Source: SPJN01 sp965229935 (GTDB taxonomy: Bacteria > Pseudomonadota > Alphaproteobacteria > SPJN01). From it: a stretch of 64,000 bases of DNA. The notes under the pieces are model-generated. The model saw only the letters and a program-made list of their open reading frames with translations, was not told the origin of the DNA and made no database searches. Position numbers and translations under genes: made by a program. The DNA is taken from assembly GCA_965229935.1 (NCBI GenBank), contig CBDDKB010000002.1, forward strand, positions 2,356,001 to 2,420,000, read 5' to 3'. The first letter of the stretch is position 1, and each line of letters begins with the position of its first letter. Shown piece by piece: positions 1-8,730 of this stretch.

Positions 1-444
1 GGCTTCCAACTTGTCGTGGTTCACACCGTAAACAACGGTCAGGTCTGCGCCAGTTGCGGGAGCAGAAACCAGAACCTTTTTGGCACCGGCATCAAGATGG
101 CCGCTGGCTTTTTCTTTGGATGTGAAAATGCCGGTGCATTCCATCACGATATCAACGCCTAGATCGCCCCAGGGCAGATCGGCGGGGTTGCGTTCGGCAG
201 AGACCTTGATCTGGCCTGAAGACCAGCCATTATTTGTCAGCGCGATTGAATCGCCATCAACGGTCACTTCACCGGGGAAGTTGCCGTGGACTGAATCGTG
301 ACGCAGCAAATGGGCGTTTGTTTCAACAGGGCCCAGATCGTTGATGCCGACGACTTCAACATCGGTGCGGCCAGATTCAGCAATTGCGCGAAGCACGTTC
401 CGGCCAATACGGCCAAAACCATTAATCCCAACACGTACAGTCAT
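1..444 (-). CDS. gap: Glyceraldehyde-3-phosphate dehydrogenase, N-terminal part (runs off the window)
   Basis: The first 148 residues of a GAPDH are visible; the rest lies beyond base 1. GAPDH oxidises glyceraldehyde-3-phosphate with NAD and phosphate in cytoplasmic glycolysis and gluconeogenesis. The Rossmann signature GINGFGRIGR sits at about residues 6-15, followed by the family motifs HLLRHDSVHG, CTGIFTSKEKA and VLVSAPA. The catalytic cysteine region is outside the window. The ATG at 444 is preceded on the minus strand by a good Shine-Dalgarno (AGGAAGGAA). The gene starts 40 nt after the transketolase stop, with no terminator between, so a tkt-gap operon is likely. No other identity fits. 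Confidence 0.96.
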   Translation of the reverse strand, partial: MTVRVGINGFGRIGRNVLRAIAESGRTDVEVVGINDLGPVETNAHLLRHDSVHGNFPGEVTVDGDSIALTNNGWSSGQIKVSAERNPADLPWGDLGVDIVMECTGIFTSKEKASGHLDAGAKKVLVSAPATGADLTVVYGVNHDKLEA

Positions 445-484
445 GTGTTCTTTCCTTCCTACTCGGATGCCTTTTTTTGAGGGG

Positions 485-2482
485 TTAAAGGCGGGCGCGG
501 GCTTCTTTCACCACCCGCTCCACTGTGATGTCAAAATGTTTATAAAGGTCGCCTGCCGGGGCGCTGGCACCGAATGTGTCGATGCCGACGAACCCACCAT
601 TTGCGCCCAAAATGCGTTCCCAGCCAAAGCTGGTGCCTGCTTCAACAGCAACGCGGACAGTGCCATCAGGGCCAAGCAAATCGGCCTTTGAGGCATCGTC
701 CAGCAGTTCCCAACAGGGCAGCGATACGACGCGCGTGGCGATGCCGTCCGCTTCAAGCTGTTCGGCAGCTTCGACCGCCAATTGCAATTCAGTGCCGGTG
801 CCGATCAACACGACCTTGGCATCGGCTGATGCTTCGCGGATGACATAGCCGCCCTTGGCGCAAAGATTGTCATCTGTGTGCGTGGTGCGTAGGGCGGGTA
901 CGCCCTGACGTGACAGGGCAAGGACTGAGGGGCCGTCTGTGCGCTTTAACGCCACTTCCCAGCATTCGGCTGTTTCAACAGCGTCAGCGGGGCGGAACAC
1001 AGCCACATTCGGCATGGCGCGCAGGCTGGACACATGTTCAACCGGCTGATGGGTCGGGCCATCCTCGCCAAGACCGATGGAATCATGGGTCATGACATAG
1101 ATAACGCGCTGGCCCATTAGGGCAGATAGGCGGATCGACGGGCGGCAATAGTCAGTAAAGACCAGGAATGTCCCACCATAAGGGATCAAGCCCCCATGCA
1201 GCGCAATGCCGTTCATCGCTGCGGCCATGCCGTGCTCACGCACGCCGTAATGGACATAGCGGCCAGTATAATCGGTTGGGCTGACAATGCCCATATCGCC
1301 TGATTTGGTGTTGTTGGACCCGGTCAGGTCGGCAGACCCGCCAATCGTTTCAACCACCACAGGATTAATCACATCAAGCGCATTCTGGCTTGAGGCACGG
1401 GTGGCAAGCTTGGGCTGATCTTCGGCCAATTGCTTCTTATAGGCGTTGACCGCATCTTCAAGTCCGGCGGGCAGGTCACCTGCCTGTGTGCGGTCCCAAA
1501 GGGCGCGTGTTTCTGCATTCAGGCCATCAAGGCGGGCTTCCCATGCCTTGCGGTTCGCTTGGGCGCGTGCCCCTGCGGCGCGCCACTGGTCCAGCACCTC
1601 AGCCGGGATTTCGAACGGGCCATAGGGCCAATCGAGCCGATCGCGGGTGGCGGCGATTTCATCATCGCCCAAGGGTGCGCCATGGGTTGATGATGTGCCT
1701 TGCTTGTTGGGGGAGCCATAGCCGATCACCGTTTTACAGGCGATCAATGTGGGCTGGTCCTTGTTGGCTTTTGCGTCGCTGATTGCCTTTGACACGGCCG
1801 CAACGTCGTGACCGTCACACGCAATGACCTGCCAGCCTGAGGCTGCAAAGCGGCCCAATTGGTCGTCAGAAACGGTCAGGTCGGTCGGCCCATCAATGGA
1901 AATGCCGTTATCGTCAAACAGAACGATCAGCTTATCCAATTTCATATGGCCTGCCATGGAAATGGCTTCGTGGCTGATGCCTTCCATCAGGCAGCCATCG
2001 CCTGCCAGCGCATAGGTGTAATGGTCAACCACATCGTCGCCGTAACGGGCAGCTTGCAGCTTTTCAGCCAGCGCCATACCAACGGCGGTGGCAATGCCCT
2101 GACCCAAGGGGCCCGTGGTGGTTTCGATGCCGGGGGCTTCGCCAAATTCGGGGTGACCCGCAGTTTTAGCGCCCATCTGGCGGAAATTCTTGATCTGGTC
2201 GAGGGTCATGTCCTCATAACCTGTTAGATATAGCAGGCTATAAAGCAGCATGGAGCCGTGACCGGCAGACAGGATGAAGCGATCACGATCCGGCCAGTAA
2301 GGCGCGGTCGGATCAAACTTCAAATGTTCGGTAAATAGAACCGCGGCAACATCTGCCATCCCCATCGGCATGCCGGGGTGACCAGAATTGGCCTTTTGCA
2401 CGGCATCCATGCTTAAAGCGCGGATAGCGTTCGCCATAGCACGCAAATCGTAGTTTGTGGCAGCGGGGGACTGATCAGTCAT
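485..2482 (-). CDS. tkt: Transketolase
   Basis: Cytoplasmic thiamine-diphosphate enzyme that moves two-carbon ketol units between sugar phosphates in the pentose phosphate pathway. I see SGHPGMPMG at residues 33-41, SAGHGSMLLY near 72, the TPP/Mg motif starting GDGCLMEG at 161, and the C-terminal pyrimidine and transketolase domains (YGVREHGMAAAMNG). The frame is open further upstream, but the extra 57 residues look unlike any transketolase. Starting at the ATG at 2482 gives 665 residues, the usual family length. The Shine-Dalgarno there is only moderate (GGAACC). The gene lies directly upstream of gap on the same strand, a common alphaproteobacterial Calvin/pentose-phosphate arrangement. Confidence 0.95.
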   Translation of the reverse strand: MTDQSPAATNYDLRAMANAIRALSMDAVQKANSGHPGMPMGMADVAAVLFTEHLKFDPTAPYWPDRDRFILSAGHGSMLLYSLLYLTGYEDMTLDQIKNFRQMGAKTAGHPEFGEAPGIETTTGPLGQGIATAVGMALAEKLQAARYGDDVVDHYTYALAGDGCLMEGISHEAISMAGHMKLDKLIVLFDDNGISIDGPTDLTVSDDQLGRFAASGWQVIACDGHDVAAVSKAISDAKANKDQPTLIACKTVIGYGSPNKQGTSSTHGAPLGDDEIAATRDRLDWPYGPFEIPAEVLDQWRAAGARAQANRKAWEARLDGLNAETRALWDRTQAGDLPAGLEDAVNAYKKQLAEDQPKLATRASSQNALDVINPVVVETIGGSADLTGSNNTKSGDMGIVSPTDYTGRYVHYGVREHGMAAAMNGIALHGGLIPYGGTFLVFTDYCRPSIRLSALMGQRVIYVMTHDSIGLGEDGPTHQPVEHVSSLRAMPNVAVFRPADAVETAECWEVALKRTDGPSVLALSRQGVPALRTTHTDDNLCAKGGYVIREASADAKVVLIGTGTELQLAVEAAEQLEADGIATRVVSLPCWELLDDASKADLLGPDGTVRVAVEAGTSFGWERILGANGGFVGIDTFGASAPAGDLYKHFDITVERVVKEARARL

Positions 2483-2787
2483 ATGCAGGTTCCGGTATGC
2501 GGAAAGCCCGGGGTGTTGCGTCCCGGCGGACTTCCATAAGGTACGGCTAAATTTTTGAGGGCAAAACCATAAGAGGCCACTTGCGCGGCGCAGAATGCCC
2601 CGCCTGATCATCAAAGGCAATAGACAGGGGCGATTCAGCGAAAAATGCGGCATTATTACGCCCGTATTGCTCTATAAATTTCCCTCAATACATGTTGTGC
2701 GGGTGGGAATGGTTTTGCAGCTTGACCTGATCGGTGGCGCGCTTATCGTGGCGACTCAGTGGATATCAAACTTAACAGGGTGATTTT
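2483..2787. other. Divergent intergenic region between tkt and the coiled-coil/zapA operon
   Basis: These 305 bases separate the divergent starts of transketolase (minus) and the coiled-coil gene (plus), so both promoters should lie here. The only promoter-like element I see facing right is TTGACC at 2722-2727 with a weak TATCGT at 2744-2749, which is not convincing. No RNA gene, terminator or repeat is evident. The open frame continuing upstream of the tkt ATG has no recognisable protein similarity. Confidence 0.5.
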
Positions 2788-3165
2788 ATGACCGATATGG
2801 GCATTGAAGCGGTGCAGGAACGGCTGGGAACAGCCCTTTCCCGCCTTGAAAAGGCATCAGAGGCGGCCATCGCAAGCTTGGAAGCTGAACGTAAAAGCGC
2901 TGCCGAGCAGGCCGAAAGCGCCGAAAAGGGCGGGGCCGCCCTTGCCGAAGTGCAGGAGGCTTTGGCCGCTGCGGAGCTCGAAAATGAAGAATTAGCCAAG
3001 GAAAACAAGGCGCTTTCAGCCCTTGTTGAGCAGGTTGAGACCCGTCTGAATGCGGCGATTGAGGCTGTTGAGGCAGTGTTGGACGGTGCAGAAGAAGACA
3101 GTGCGGACGACGGCGTCTCTTCTGACGAGGAAGATCAATCTGCCCTATTTGAAGAATCAGCCTGA
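2788..3165 (+). CDS. Small acidic coiled-coil protein encoded just upstream of zapA
   Basis: 125-residue soluble protein, almost entirely Ala/Glu/Lys-rich helix predicted to form a coiled coil (about residues 5-100). It has a strongly acidic tail of Asp, Glu and Ser. There is no signal peptide or membrane segment. I do not recognise a named family with certainty; small coiled-coil proteins (DUF4164-like) often sit immediately upstream of zapA in alphaproteobacteria. The gap to zapA is 23 nt, so co-transcription is expected and a role near the division site is plausible but only inferred. The start ATG at 2788 has a GGG-containing Shine-Dalgarno (ACAGGGTG). Confidence 0.8.
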   Translation: MTDMGIEAVQERLGTALSRLEKASEAAIASLEAERKSAAEQAESAEKGGAALAEVQEALAAAELENEELAKENKALSALVEQVETRLNAAIEAVEAVLDGAEEDSADDGVSSDEEDQSALFEESA

Positions 3166-3188
3166 TCAGATTTTAGGGGACCGACGCA

Positions 3189-3518
3189 ATGGCACAGGTA
3201 AATATCTCCATCAATGGGCGCAGCTTTCCCATGACGTGCGAGCCTGGCGATGAAGGCAAGCTCAAAGACCTGGCCCGTTATGTCGATTCTCATGTTGCCA
3301 GTCATGTGCAAAATGTCGGTCAGGTCGGTGATGCCCGCCTGTTTTTGATGGCGGCATTGACCATTGCTGCTGAATTGGGCGATGCGGTTGAGCAATTGGA
3401 AGATATGCAGCATGGCCTTGCCATGGGCGATGAGGCGGCGTCCTTGTTGGATGAGGCTGCGCGGCGCATCGACACGTTATCAGAAAAGGTTGAGGCTGGG
3501 GCGCTGACTTCTGCCTGA
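3189..3518 (+). CDS. zapA: Cell division protein ZapA
   Basis: 109-residue ZapA, the cytosolic factor that binds and bundles FtsZ filaments at mid-cell. The N-terminal globular domain begins MAQVNISINGRSFPM with the typical CEPGDEGKLKDLARYVD segment (about residues 15-37). A C-terminal helix suitable for the dimer/tetramer coiled coil follows. Length matches the family. It follows the coiled-coil gene by 23 nt and precedes the 6S RNA and the 5-formyl-THF cyclo-ligase. The zapA-ssrS-fau order is conserved across many proteobacteria, which supports all three calls. Confidence 0.93.
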   Translation: MAQVNISINGRSFPMTCEPGDEGKLKDLARYVDSHVASHVQNVGQVGDARLFLMAALTIAAELGDAVEQLEDMQHGLAMGDEAASLLDEAARRIDTLSEKVEAGALTSA

Positions 3519-3548
3519 AATTCCTGATAGACTGTCCTATATACAGTA

Positions 3549-3726
3549 AAGTGTAGTGGTGCTGCGGCATGCGTTATGACCGCTATCATCCCGGGGACCA
3601 TAACACTCCTTAGGGAGCTGTCCCTGCCTTGGTTCGTGGACCTTGGCATCACGGCGCCCACCTGACTTGTCAGGTTCCAGGGGTTGAAACTTTGGTCAGA
3701 CGGTGTTCGTGGCCCACTATGCTTTT
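3549..3726 (+). ncRNA. ssrS: 6S RNA
   Basis: Regulatory RNA that mimics an open promoter and binds the housekeeping RNA polymerase. An 11-bp closing stem is visible: AAGTGTAGTGG (3549-3559) pairs fully, with G-U wobbles, to CCACTATGCTT (3714-3724). It encloses about 150 nt whose two strands can form the long, interrupted duplex typical of 6S RNA. A TATATA -10 element at 3539-3544 would place the start near 3549, and the 3' end is T-rich. Position between zapA and fau is the classic ssrS locus. The exact ends are inferred from the stem. Confidence 0.82.
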
Positions 3727-3761
3727 GCTTTTCAGGATCAAAAACTTCCGAAAGGGCAGCG

Positions 3762-4346
3762 GTGCCACTCATCGCCGAAAAGGCCGCCTTACGGCAACAG
3801 ATGAAGCAAGTTCGTGCAGACCTGTCAGAATCTGCGCGCGTTGCGGCTGGGCAAGGGCTGGTTGATCATATATTTGCGGTCCGAGACTTTATCGGTATGG
3901 GTGCGCCGAACGTGGCAGGCTATGCCCCGCTAGACGATGAGCTTGACCCCCGCCCCCTGATGACCGCCTTGCGCGATGGCGGGGCGCAGACCCTGTTGCC
4001 TGTGATGAATGGTAAGGACCAGCCACTGACATTCCACCTTTGGGATGGGATTGCGCCGCTTTTGGTGGGTGATTTTGATGTGCGGCAGCCTGTGGCGTCT
4101 GCTCCCGCATTTGATCCTGACATTATATTGGCGCCCTTGTTGGCAGCAGATCAGGCGGGCGGCAGGCTTGGCTATGGTGGTGGATTTTATGATCGCACGA
4201 TTGCCGGGCTGAAATCGTCTGGCCAAGCAGTGAAAATCATCGGCCTTGCCTATCAGGGGCAATTGGTCAACAAGGTCCCCAGTGATGAATTGGACCAACG
4301 GCTTGACGCCGTGCTGACCCCTGACGGGTTAATAGCGATAGGGTAG
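3762..4346 (+). CDS. fau: 5-formyltetrahydrofolate cyclo-ligase
   Basis: ATP-dependent enzyme converting 5-formyl-THF to 5,10-methenyl-THF in cytosolic one-carbon metabolism (YgfA/MTHFS family). Family hallmarks are the basic N-terminal segment ALRQQMKQVRADL, the central GYAPLDDELDPRPLM, and the C-terminal nucleotide/phosphate loop LGYGGGFYDR followed by GLAYQGQLV. The frame is open from 3684, but that would start inside the 6S RNA. The GTG at 3762 with AAGGG at 3753-3757 gives 194 residues, the normal size, so I chose it. Four bases separate it from the next gene. Confidence 0.92.
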   Translation: MPLIAEKAALRQQMKQVRADLSESARVAAGQGLVDHIFAVRDFIGMGAPNVAGYAPLDDELDPRPLMTALRDGGAQTLLPVMNGKDQPLTFHLWDGIAPLLVGDFDVRQPVASAPAFDPDIILAPLLAADQAGGRLGYGGGFYDRTIAGLKSSGQAVKIIGLAYQGQLVNKVPSDELDQRLDAVLTPDGLIAIG

Positions 4347-4350
4347 CAGA

Positions 4351-5166
4351 ATGCGTTTATTGTTTTTGGGTGATCTTGTGGGCCGTGCTGGCCGCCGGGC
4401 TGTGTCGGACCATTTACCAGCGGTGCAGCAGGCATTGAAACCCGATCTGACGATTGCCAATGTGGAAAACGCCGCTGCTGGTTTTGGCCTGACCCGCAAG
4501 ATCATGGATGATCTTTTTGACAAGGGGATCGATGTTCAAACCTCCGGCAATCATATTTTTGATCAGCGAGAGATTATGGCGGTCATGGGCGATGAAAAGC
4601 GTCTGCTGCGCCCGGCTACTTTCCCGAAAGGTGCCCCCGGCTTCGGCCATGGGGTTTATAAGACTGTGCGCGGCAAAACCGTGCTGGTCATCAATTTGAT
4701 GGGCCGTGTCTATATGGATGCGATGAACGACCCCTTTGCGGTTGTGGACGAGATTTTGGGCCAGTACCGCATGGGCGGCACTGTTGATGCGGTGTTTGTT
4801 GATTTTCATGGTGAGGCAACGTCCGAAAAAATGGCGATGGGCCATCACCTTGATGGGCGCGTCAGCTTTGTTGTTGGCACCCACACCCATGTGCCGACCG
4901 CTGATACACAGATATTGCCCGGTGGCACAGGGCTGCAATGTGATGCGGGGATGTGCGGCGACTATAATTCTGTGATCGGCATGCAAAAGGATGAACCTGT
5001 GCGCAGGTTCCTGCAAAAAACACCGGGCAAACGGTTTGAGCCTGCGAATGGGGAGCCGACTTTGTGCGGCGTCTTTGTCGAAACTGATGACAAGACGGGC
5101 CATGCGATCAATGTCGCCCCCGTGCGTCAGGGCGGCAGCCTGATCCCCCAAATGCCGGATTTTTAA
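4351..5166 (+). CDS. YmdB-family metallophosphoesterase
   Basis: 271-residue member of the YmdB/TIGR00282 family of binuclear-metal phosphoesterases; characterised members hydrolyse 2',3'-cyclic nucleotides. Metal-binding motifs are clear: FLGDLVGRAGR at residues 5-15, TSGNHIFDQ near 65, and the C-terminal GTHTHVPTAD near 175. The length matches the family. Predicted cytoplasmic. The gene follows fau by 4 nt and precedes yebC by 84 nt, an arrangement seen often in alphaproteobacteria. The physiological substrate cannot be read from the sequence. Confidence 0.9.
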   Translation: MRLLFLGDLVGRAGRRAVSDHLPAVQQALKPDLTIANVENAAAGFGLTRKIMDDLFDKGIDVQTSGNHIFDQREIMAVMGDEKRLLRPATFPKGAPGFGHGVYKTVRGKTVLVINLMGRVYMDAMNDPFAVVDEILGQYRMGGTVDAVFVDFHGEATSEKMAMGHHLDGRVSFVVGTHTHVPTADTQILPGGTGLQCDAGMCGDYNSVIGMQKDEPVRRFLQKTPGKRFEPANGEPTLCGVFVETDDKTGHAINVAPVRQGGSLIPQMPDF

Positions 5167-5250
5167 GCCTTCGGGTTGAATATTCGGCAATAAATGCCGT
5201 ATGACAGCCCCTAATCTGTTTTTCGATGATTTTTGACCAATGGGTGCGTT

Positions 5251-5997
5251 ATGGCAGGCCATAGTAAATTTAAGAATATCATGCATCGCAAAGGCGCACA
5301 GGACGCCAAGCGGTCCAAGCTGTTTTCCAAACTGTCCAAGGAAATCACCATCGCCGCAAAAATGGGCGATCCTGATCCTGACAAAAACCCGCGCTTGCGC
5401 TTGGCAGTGCAGACGGCCCGTGGCCAGTCCATGCCGAAAGACAATATCGAACGGGCCATTAAAAAATCATTGGGCGGGGATGCCGATAATTATGAAGACA
5501 TTCGCTATGAAGGGTATGGCCCCGGCGGCGTTGCCATTATTGTCGAGGCTTTGACTGACAATAAAAACCGCTCCGCCTCTGACATTCGGGCCGCATTTTC
5601 CAAGAATGGCGGCAATATGGGTGAAACAGGCTCTGTCGGGTTTATGTTCGACCGTGTGGGCCAGATTGTTTATGCCGCTGACAAGGCGGATGCCGAAGCC
5701 ATGTTTGAAGCTGCGCTTGAGGCTGGTGCAGATGAAGTTGAAAGTAGTGATGAGGAGCATGAACTGACATGCGAGGCTTCCTCCCTTCATGATGTATTGA
5801 AAAGCCTTGAGGAACAGTTTGGTGAGCCGACCTCTGCCAAGCTGACCTATAAGCCGAACGTAACCGCTGATATTGATGAAGATCAGGCCGCAACATTGCT
5901 GAAATTGCTGGACGCGTTGGACGATAATGATGATGTTCAGAACGTGTATGCAAACTTCGAAATCTCTGACGAGATTATGGAAAAATTGAGCGCGTAA
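5251..5997 (+). CDS. yebC: YebC/PmpR-family protein
   Basis: 248-residue YebC-family protein. Members were described as transcriptional regulators, and recent work links some to relief of ribosome stalling. The diagnostic N-terminus MAGHSKFKNIMHRKGAQD starts at 5251. Six extra upstream codons in frame (from 5233) are not conserved and were excluded. GYGPGGVAIIVEALTDN lies in the middle and an acidic C-terminal domain follows. It sits directly before ruvC (3 nt after its stop), the usual position, and is probably the first gene of the ruvCAB-tol transcription unit. Confidence 0.94.
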   Translation: MAGHSKFKNIMHRKGAQDAKRSKLFSKLSKEITIAAKMGDPDPDKNPRLRLAVQTARGQSMPKDNIERAIKKSLGGDADNYEDIRYEGYGPGGVAIIVEALTDNKNRSASDIRAAFSKNGGNMGETGSVGFMFDRVGQIVYAADKADAEAMFEAALEAGADEVESSDEEHELTCEASSLHDVLKSLEEQFGEPTSAKLTYKPNVTADIDEDQAATLLKLLDALDDNDDVQNVYANFEISDEIMEKLSA

Positions 5998-6000
5998 TAG

Positions 6001-6531
6001 ATGAACGGCATGGTGCGCATTGTTGGGTTTGATCCGGGTCTGCGTAGAACGGGCTGGGGCGTCATCGAATCCGATGGGAACAAGCTGACCCATATCGCCA
6101 ATGGCGTTGTGAAATCTGACGCGCGCTTGTCCCTTGCAGAACGTTTGTTGGAACTGCGCAAGGGGCTTGCTGACGTAATTGCGGAATACCAGCCTGCCGA
6201 AGCTGCGGTTGAACAGACCTTTGTGAACAAGGACCCTGCCGGTACGTTAAAGCTGGGTCAGGCCCGTGCCATTGCGCTGCTCGCCCCGGCAGAGGCGGGT
6301 TTGCCCGTCGCAGAATATGCCCCCAATCAGGTCAAAAAGGCGATTGTGGGCGCAGGTCATGCAGACAAAAATCAGGTCGGTCATATGATTGCCACCCTGA
6401 TGCCCGGCACCAAGGTTGCGAACCCCGATGCCGCCGATGCACTCGCCATTGCAATTTGTCATGCCCACCATCGTGGTGGCGATCGGATGAGCGCGGCTAT
6501 CGCAGCAGCCGAAGCGGGCGCACAGACATGA
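6001..6531 (+). CDS. ruvC: Holliday junction resolvase RuvC
   Basis: 176-residue RuvC endonuclease, which cuts Holliday junctions symmetrically during recombinational repair as a dimer loaded with RuvAB. The RNase H-like fold is shown by IVGFDPGLRRTGWG with the catalytic Asp near residue 10, the Glu in AAVEQTF, and the C-terminal NPDAADALAIAICHAH acidic cluster. The start is either the ATG at 6001 or the in-frame ATG at 6010 (MVRIVGFD). Its end overlaps ruvA by 4 nt (ATGA), so translation is probably coupled. Confidence 0.95.
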   Translation: MNGMVRIVGFDPGLRRTGWGVIESDGNKLTHIANGVVKSDARLSLAERLLELRKGLADVIAEYQPAEAAVEQTFVNKDPAGTLKLGQARAIALLAPAEAGLPVAEYAPNQVKKAIVGAGHADKNQVGHMIATLMPGTKVANPDAADALAIAICHAHHRGGDRMSAAIAAAEAGAQT

Positions 6532-7130
6532 TTGCCTTGCTGACCGGCATTTTGGCGGCGCGGGCAGATGATCACTGCATTATTGATGTGAACGGGGTTG
6601 GCTATGCCGCCTTTTGTTCGTCACGCACACTGGATCAGCTTCCCGGTTTAGGTGAAGCAGTGCGCCTTCATATCGACACTCATGTGCGTGAAGATCACAT
6701 CCACCTTTATGGCTTTATGACGGAGGGGGAGCGGCAATGGTTCCGCCTGTTGCAGTCAGTACAGGGTGTCGGCGCGCGTGTTGCGTTGGGGGTATTGGGC
6801 ACACTGTCCGCAAATGAATTGGCGCAGGCGATTGCAACTGCGGACAAGGCAATGGTTGGCCGCGCGCAAGGTGTTGGCCCCAAATTGGCGCAACGGTTGG
6901 TAACGGAACTCAAAGACAAGGTGCCAACCGATTTGACTATCGCAACGGGTGGCGACAAGGCAGCCCCTGAAGGAGGCGGCAATGCTGATGCTCTCTCCGC
7001 CCTCACCAATCTAGGCTATAAAGAGGTTGAGGCGGCCCGCGCTATTGCAAAAGTATCGGGTGAGGCAGGGGATGACGTTGCCACCCTGATCCGGCTGGCG
7101 CTTAAAGAACTTGCCCCGAATCGTGGATAA
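6528..7130 (+). CDS. ruvA: Holliday junction branch-migration subunit RuvA
   Basis: 200-residue RuvA, the tetrameric junction-binding protein that recruits the RuvB motor. The N-terminal OB-fold begins MIALLTGILAA, followed by the helix-hairpin-helix region LLQSVQGVGARVALGVLG and AQGVGPKLAQRLVTELKDK. The C-terminal UBA-like domain (ALTNLGYKEVEAARAI) contacts RuvB. A longer in-frame reading from 6456 overlaps ruvC and is not conserved. The ATG at 6528 overlapping the ruvC stop is the natural start. Confidence 0.95.
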   Translation: MIALLTGILAARADDHCIIDVNGVGYAAFCSSRTLDQLPGLGEAVRLHIDTHVREDHIHLYGFMTEGERQWFRLLQSVQGVGARVALGVLGTLSANELAQAIATADKAMVGRAQGVGPKLAQRLVTELKDKVPTDLTIATGGDKAAPEGGGNADALSALTNLGYKEVEAARAIAKVSGEAGDDVATLIRLALKELAPNRG

Positions 7131-7147
7131 CAGGCTAAACTGATCTG

Positions 7148-8200
7148 ATGAGTATCGAGGCAGATCAAGAACGGCTGGTCAGCGCAGCGCCCCACCCCGA
7201 AGATGGGGGCGAGGCGATGCTGCGCCCGCAGCGGTTGGCTGAATTTGTCGGTCAAAAGGCGGCGCGTGAAAATCTTGCCGTTTTTATTGCGGCTGCCAAA
7301 TCCCGCAATGACGCGCTTGATCATGTGTTGCTGCATGGCCCGCCTGGCTTGGGCAAAACCACGCTGGCGCAGATTGTGGCGCGCGAGTTGGGGGTCGGGT
7401 TCAAATCAACCTCAGGCCCTGTGATTGCCAAGGCGGGCGACCTTGCTGCATTGCTGACTAATCTTGATCCCCATGATGTCCTGTTCATTGACGAGATCCA
7501 TCGGCTGAACCCCGCCGTTGAAGAAATCCTTTACCCCGCGATGGAGGATTTTGAGCTTGATCTCATGATTGGGGAGGGGCCGGCCGCCCGTTCCGTCAAG
7601 ATCGACTTGCCGCCCTTTACGTTGATCGGGGCGACCACGCGATCAGGCCTTTTGACCACGCCGTTGCGTGATCGTTTTGGTATCCCCGTGCGATTGAACT
7701 TTTACGAGATTGATGAGCTTGAGTTTATCGTCAAACGCGGTGCAGGCGTGCTGGGTGCCGTGATGACGGATGATGGCGCTGCAGAAGTTGCCCGCCGCGC
7801 CCGTGGCACGCCCCGTGTAGCGGGACGTTTGTTGCGCCGGGTTCGTGACTTTGCCGCCGTTGATGGGGTGGAGGAGATTGACGCCACCGCCGCTGACCGC
7901 GCGCTCAAACGGTTGGATGTTGATCCGCTTGGTTTTGACCAGATGGACCATCGCTACATGCGCTGCATTGCGCTTGATTATAATGGGGGCCCTGTCGGTG
8001 CTGACACGATTGCCGCCGCGCTGTCTGAGCCGCGTGACGCCATCGAAGATATTATTGAGCCCTATTTGATTCAAAAAGGCTTTGTACAACGCACGCCGCG
8101 AGGCCGCGTATTGGCGGAGCGGGCCTTTAACCATTTAGGGCTGACGCCCCCCAAAGGCGCAGGAGGTATGAGCCTGCCGCTGGAGGATGACCCCTCATGA
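7148..8200 (+). CDS. ruvB: Holliday junction branch-migration ATPase RuvB
   Basis: 350-residue AAA+ hexameric motor that drives branch migration with RuvA. Walker A GPPGLGKTT at about residues 65-73, Walker B LFIDEIHRL near 112, sensor 1 GATTRSGLL and the C-terminal winged-helix domain (GFVQRTPRGRVL) are all present. Length is normal. It follows ruvA by 17 nt and overlaps ybgC by 4 nt, so the ruv genes are tied to the tol genes in one transcription unit, as is typical of alphaproteobacteria. Confidence 0.97.
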   Translation: MSIEADQERLVSAAPHPEDGGEAMLRPQRLAEFVGQKAARENLAVFIAAAKSRNDALDHVLLHGPPGLGKTTLAQIVARELGVGFKSTSGPVIAKAGDLAALLTNLDPHDVLFIDEIHRLNPAVEEILYPAMEDFELDLMIGEGPAARSVKIDLPPFTLIGATTRSGLLTTPLRDRFGIPVRLNFYEIDELEFIVKRGAGVLGAVMTDDGAAEVARRARGTPRVAGRLLRRVRDFAAVDGVEEIDATAADRALKRLDVDPLGFDQMDHRYMRCIALDYNGGPVGADTIAAALSEPRDAIEDIIEPYLIQKGFVQRTPRGRVLAERAFNHLGLTPPKGAGGMSLPLEDDPS

Positions 8201-8649
8201 CAGGAACGCTTCAAGGCGGCATTCATCATTTGCCCGTGCGTGTCTATTTTGAGGACACGGACCTAAGCGGCATTGTCTATCACGCCAATTATCTGCGCTT
8301 TGCAGAACGGGGGCGGTCAGATTTCTTGCGCGCCATCGGCGTTAATCATGCTGATCTTGCCGCAGCGGAGGAGCCGATTTACTGGACCTTGCGGCGCATC
8401 ACGGTTGATTATGCCAAGCCTGCCCGGATTGACGACCTTTTAGATGTGCGCACTGTTTGCGACACGTTTTCGGGCGCGCGCCTTGATATGGCCCAAGCCA
8501 TCTGGCGCGGGGATGAATGTCTGGTGCGTCTGAAAGTAGAAGCTGCCTGCATTAACCCGGAAGGTAAGCCGCGCCGGATTCCAAAGCCTGCCCTTGCTGC
8601 GCTTAAAGCGCTGGGTGCCAATGAACAGGGCGCCCATTTGCTGGATTAG
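8197..8649 (+). CDS. ybgC: Tol-Pal system acyl-CoA thioesterase YbgC
   Basis: 150-residue hotdog-fold thioesterase of the 4HBT type, found next to tol-pal genes. The active-site segment VYFEDTDLSGIVYHANYLRF (residues about 13-32) carries the catalytic Asp and the His-Ala-Asn motif. Known homologues hydrolyse acyl-CoAs and bind acyl carrier protein; the link to Tol function is associative. The start ATG overlaps the ruvB stop (ATGA). Confidence 0.92.
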   Translation: MTGTLQGGIHHLPVRVYFEDTDLSGIVYHANYLRFAERGRSDFLRAIGVNHADLAAAEEPIYWTLRRITVDYAKPARIDDLLDVRTVCDTFSGARLDMAQAIWRGDECLVRLKVEAACINPEGKPRRIPKPALAALKALGANEQGAHLLD

Positions 8650-8730
8650 GTGGCGTTTTTGCCTGATTTCCGTCATGTTTGACTGACAAAGTCACAGCTG
8701 ATTCGGATCATCAAAGGCAGGGTAACGCGC

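Noticed and set aside
4414..5286. 290-codon minus-strand frame opposite the YmdB-like gene
   Set aside because: Antisense to a clear conserved gene with intact metal motifs; it has no recognisable domain.
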